NCBI RefSeq assembly: GCF_023502235.1 | Contig: NZ_JAMFLY010000001.1 | Span: forward strand, 372,001 to 436,000 | Source of the DNA: Flagellimonas myxillae | GTDB taxonomy: Bacteria; Bacteroidota; Bacteroidia; Flavobacteriales; Flavobacteriaceae | Length of the DNA stretch: 64,000 nucleotides | Reading direction: 5' to 3' | Part shown: positions 62,192 through 64,000 of the stretch, piece by piece | Numbering within the stretch: position 1 is the stretch's first letter | Layout: every line of letters begins with the position of its first letter | Translations under genes and position numbers: made by a program | The notes under the pieces: model-generated | The model's input: the letters and a program-made list of their open reading frames with translations, nothing else | What the model was told of the DNA's origin: nothing | Database searches by the model: none

Positions 62192-63370
62192 ATGAGGCAC
62201 TTATTTCTTTTATCAACCTTGTTATTTTCAACCGTATTTTTTGCTCAGACGCGTACCGACTCCATCCAATTTGATCCACAAAAGCAGCTAAACGCCGCAC
62301 AGCGTATTCTCTCGGGAAACTATGCTTCCGCTGTAACTTTGGGAGCTTATGGGGAGATGTTGTACAACCAACCTGATGGACAAAACGGGGAATTGGATGT
62401 ACAGCGATTGGTGGTTCTTTTGGGTTATCGTTTTGATGATCGGACCCAGTTTGTGACGGAAATCGAATTTGAGCACGTAGAAGAAGTATTTGTTGAGCAA
62501 GCTTTTGTAAACTATAATGCCGCTCCAAATTTTAATATTAGGGGTGGTCTGATGCTGGTTCCCATGGGAATTGTGAACGAATTTCATGAACCAACCACAT
62601 TCAACGGTACTGAAAGACCTGCCATTGACAATGTAATTGTCCCCACAACTTGGCGAGAGCTGGGGGTAGGGGTAACCGGAAGGTTCAATTCCATTTCTTT
62701 GGGATACCAAGCCTATTTGTTCAACGGTTTCAAATCTGCTGAATCAGATGGTGAAGGTGGCGTTACCGGAATCTTAAAGGGCTCAAACGGACTAAGAAGC
62801 GGAAGACAAAAAGGAATTCAATCCACAATAGATCAACCCAACCTGTCCACCAAATTGGACTACTATGGGATCCCCGGTCTTCGATTGGGCTTTTCCACGT
62901 ATTTTGGACGTACCCAGGCCACGGACGATGTGGACACTTTTGACGGCTCGGATGTGGGCATTTCCATGCTTGGTTTGGATGCTCGATATGCATATCAAAA
63001 GTTCACCGCACGGGGACAATTTATCCATGCTTCTTTGTCCGATACTGATGCATACAATAATCTAACCGGGAGAGACTTGGGTAGTGCGATTCAAGGGTGG
63101 TACGTAGAAGGCGCCTATAACTTGCTTCCCACCGGAAATCGACAAAAACTTTTTGTCTTTACCCGTTACGAGGACTTCAATACTCACGCCGATACCGATG
63201 GCACGCTCATTGCGAACGAAGCGTATGATAGAACTGATGTTACTACAGGATTAACATATCATATTGCACCGGGTGTGGTAGTCAAAGGAGATTATCAATT
63301 TAGAAGCAATGCCCTAGAAGATGGCGATGTTGCCGATAGATTAAACTTTGGAATAGGGGTGTGGTTTTAA
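62192..63370 (+). CDS. porin-like outer-membrane protein
   Basis: 392 aa with signal peptide (cut near FFAQ). The mature part has the repeated beta-strand pattern of phosphate/pyrophosphate-type or general porins (FVTEIEFEHVEEVFVEQAFV, GGLMLVPMGIVNEFHEP in short parts), ending in FGIGVWF with C-terminal Phe. It is framed by two candidate metal-regulator sites and ended by a terminator. Uptake of a metal chelate or related solute is plausible; that is inference. Confidence 0.85.
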   Translation: MRHLFLLSTLLFSTVFFAQTRTDSIQFDPQKQLNAAQRILSGNYASAVTLGAYGEMLYNQPDGQNGELDVQRLVVLLGYRFDDRTQFVTEIEFEHVEEVFVEQAFVNYNAAPNFNIRGGLMLVPMGIVNEFHEPTTFNGTERPAIDNVIVPTTWRELGVGVTGRFNSISLGYQAYLFNGFKSAESDGEGGVTGILKGSNGLRSGRQKGIQSTIDQPNLSTKLDYYGIPGLRLGFSTYFGRTQATDDVDTFDGSDVGISMLGLDARYAYQKFTARGQFIHASLSDTDAYNNLTGRDLGSAIQGWYVEGAYNLLPTGNRQKLFVFTRYEDFNTHADTDGTLIANEAYDRTDVTTGLTYHIAPGVVVKGDYQFRSNALEDGDVADRLNFGIGVWF

Positions 63371-63386
63371 CCACACCTTTTTTCTT
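63358..63386 (+). terminator. intrinsic terminator overlapping the porin stop codon
   Basis: GGTGTGG - TTTTAA - CCACACC followed by TTTTTTCTT. The TAA stop is in the loop. Confidence 0.85.
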
Positions 63387-63405
63387 CCGTATTCTTTAGC
63401 TTATT

Positions 63406-63430
63406 TTTATTCATAATAAGTCTAAATTAA
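63406..63430. promoter_or_regulatory. 25-bp near-palindrome (box 3)
   Basis: Ends TTTATTCA and TAAATTAA; shares the 13-mer AATAAGTCTAAAT with box 1. It fills the -33 to -7 spacer and abuts the -7 box at 63431, so a bound repressor would block the promoter. Confidence 0.5.
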
Positions 63431-63438
63431 TATATTTG
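63431..63438 (+). promoter_or_regulatory. -7 promoter box of the FMN-binding gene
   Basis: TATATTTG, ending 4 nt before the ATG at 63443; transcription would start at or near the start codon. No good TTTG is seen at -33. Confidence 0.6.
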
Positions 63439-63442
63439 CGGT

Positions 63443-63973
63443 ATGAAATCCGCCACTCCATACACCTTGCTGCTGGCAATGCTTTTGCTTCTGGGGTTTA
63501 CCGCTCCCAAGACCGTGCATAAAAAGGTGGTTAAGGAAGTAGAAAAGACTTTTGCGGTTGAAGGGGTTGCTTTTAACCCCTTTGTTGTTTCCAATGAATT
63601 AAATCAAGAATTGCCCACCAAAATTTCTGGAGAAAACTTTTTTAAGATCCACGTCCAGGACTCACTTTTGGGTTATGCCTTTGTTGACCAAGCTCCCAGT
63701 AAAACAGCCAAATTTGATTACTTGGTAGTTTTTGATGGGGAATTAAAAGTGGTGAATTCCAAGGTCCTTATTTATAGGGAGGAATACGGTGGTGAAATTG
63801 GAAGCAAAAGGTGGTTGAAACAGTTCCTTGGAAAAACGGGCAATGACCGTGTAAGTATCGATTCAAATATTGATGCCATTTCGGGCGCCACTATTTCCGT
63901 GAGATCTATGACCAAATCCATGGACAATTTGCTCCAAACCATCGGAATTCTTCAAAAAAATGGACAGTTGTAA
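63443..63973 (+). CDS. secreted FMN-binding domain protein (ApbE substrate type)
   Basis: 176 aa with signal peptide (about 1-20, FTAPK near the cut). The C-terminal FMN-binding domain has the flavinylation motif D-AISGATIS (about 146-154), in which the Thr takes FMN from an ApbE enzyme. A candidate ApbE is at 810. The conserved region before it includes KIHVQDSLLGYAF and YREEYGGEIGSKRW. Expression probably depends on the site at 63406. Its stop overlaps a following start (TAATG). Confidence 0.88.
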   Translation: MKSATPYTLLLAMLLLLGFTAPKTVHKKVVKEVEKTFAVEGVAFNPFVVSNELNQELPTKISGENFFKIHVQDSLLGYAFVDQAPSKTAKFDYLVVFDGELKVVNSKVLIYREEYGGEIGSKRWLKQFLGKTGNDRVSIDSNIDAISGATISVRSMTKSMDNLLQTIGILQKNGQL

Positions 63974-64000
63974 TGGATTACAACGGCCTTCTGGGATCCT
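63973..64000 (+). CDS. start of a further gene, cut by the window edge
   Basis: ATG at 63973 overlaps the FMN-binding stop (TAATG) and reads MDYNGLLGS to the end. Only nine codons are visible, so no function can be given. The overlap suggests the product works with the FMN-binding protein. Confidence 0.4.

Noticed and set aside
1..64000. CRISPR arrays, transposases, integrases or tRNA-linked attachment sites
   Set aside because: No spaced direct repeats and no recombinase-like protein were seen on either strand.

Overview
The window is chromosomal DNA from a marine-type member of the Flavobacteriaceae (Bacteroidota), most like Muricauda/Flagellimonas. This rests on the Bacteroidota promoter signature (TTTG about 20 nt before TAnnTTTG), flavobacterial protein families (DUF3570, DUF4266, DUF4920, DUF3276, DUF4197, MnmD), a two-motif DnaJ, a cyclophilin-FKBP fusion and many short-leader secreted proteins. 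No rRNA, tRNA, CRISPR array, phage or insertion sequence was found. Genes are dense; the only gene-free stretch over 300 bases is 8959-9320. The genus-level guess is inference.

Layout. 1-3.4 kb: a redox locus on the + strand (Rieske protein cut by the window edge, thioredoxin, ApbE flavin transferase, DUF4266 lipoprotein, DUF3570 outer-membrane protein). 3.4-17 kb: a small ABC pair, prfA, pyrF, a membrane-anchored AraC regulator, purU, fused isobutyryl-CoA mutase (icmF), an Lrp regulator and a hydrolase-like protein. 17-24 kb: a DJ-1-like lipoprotein, DUF1684, the PII-AmtB-porin nitrogen block, crcB, MazG-like and ilvE. 24-36.7 kb: DUF4920-mnmD, grpE-dnaJ, a NatAB-type exporter followed by mscS, a barrel protein and an NtrC-like regulator, then ppk2 and an M28 peptidase. 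36.8-48.9 kb: unknown secreted proteins, a cyclase next to a double AhpD-like protein, the PPIase fusion, two 27-28 aa membrane peptides, cspA, peroxiredoxin, small stress enzymes, a transporter, an acyltransferase and a ParDE toxin-antitoxin pair. 49-64 kb: an M14 peptidase, an MsbA-like ABC exporter, nusB-DUF1573-yajC, a Gfo/Idh/MocA oxidoreductase, pepT, pyrD, HMG-CoA lyase, and a probably metal-regulated porin plus FMN-binding protein at the right edge.

Connections. The ApbE transferase at the left edge and the SGAT-motif FMN-binding protein at the right edge are a plausible enzyme-substrate pair. icmF and HMG-CoA lyase point to branched acyl-CoA metabolism. Three 25-bp near-palindromes with TTTATT[TC] and TAAAT[AT]AA ends sit on the promoters of the right-edge porin and FMN-binding protein. 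The least described items are a family of three tiny one-helix membrane proteins that align without gaps (two at 41.7-41.9 kb, one upstream of crcB), an NtrC-type regulator without a DNA-binding domain, and a barrel gene with no usable canonical start codon.
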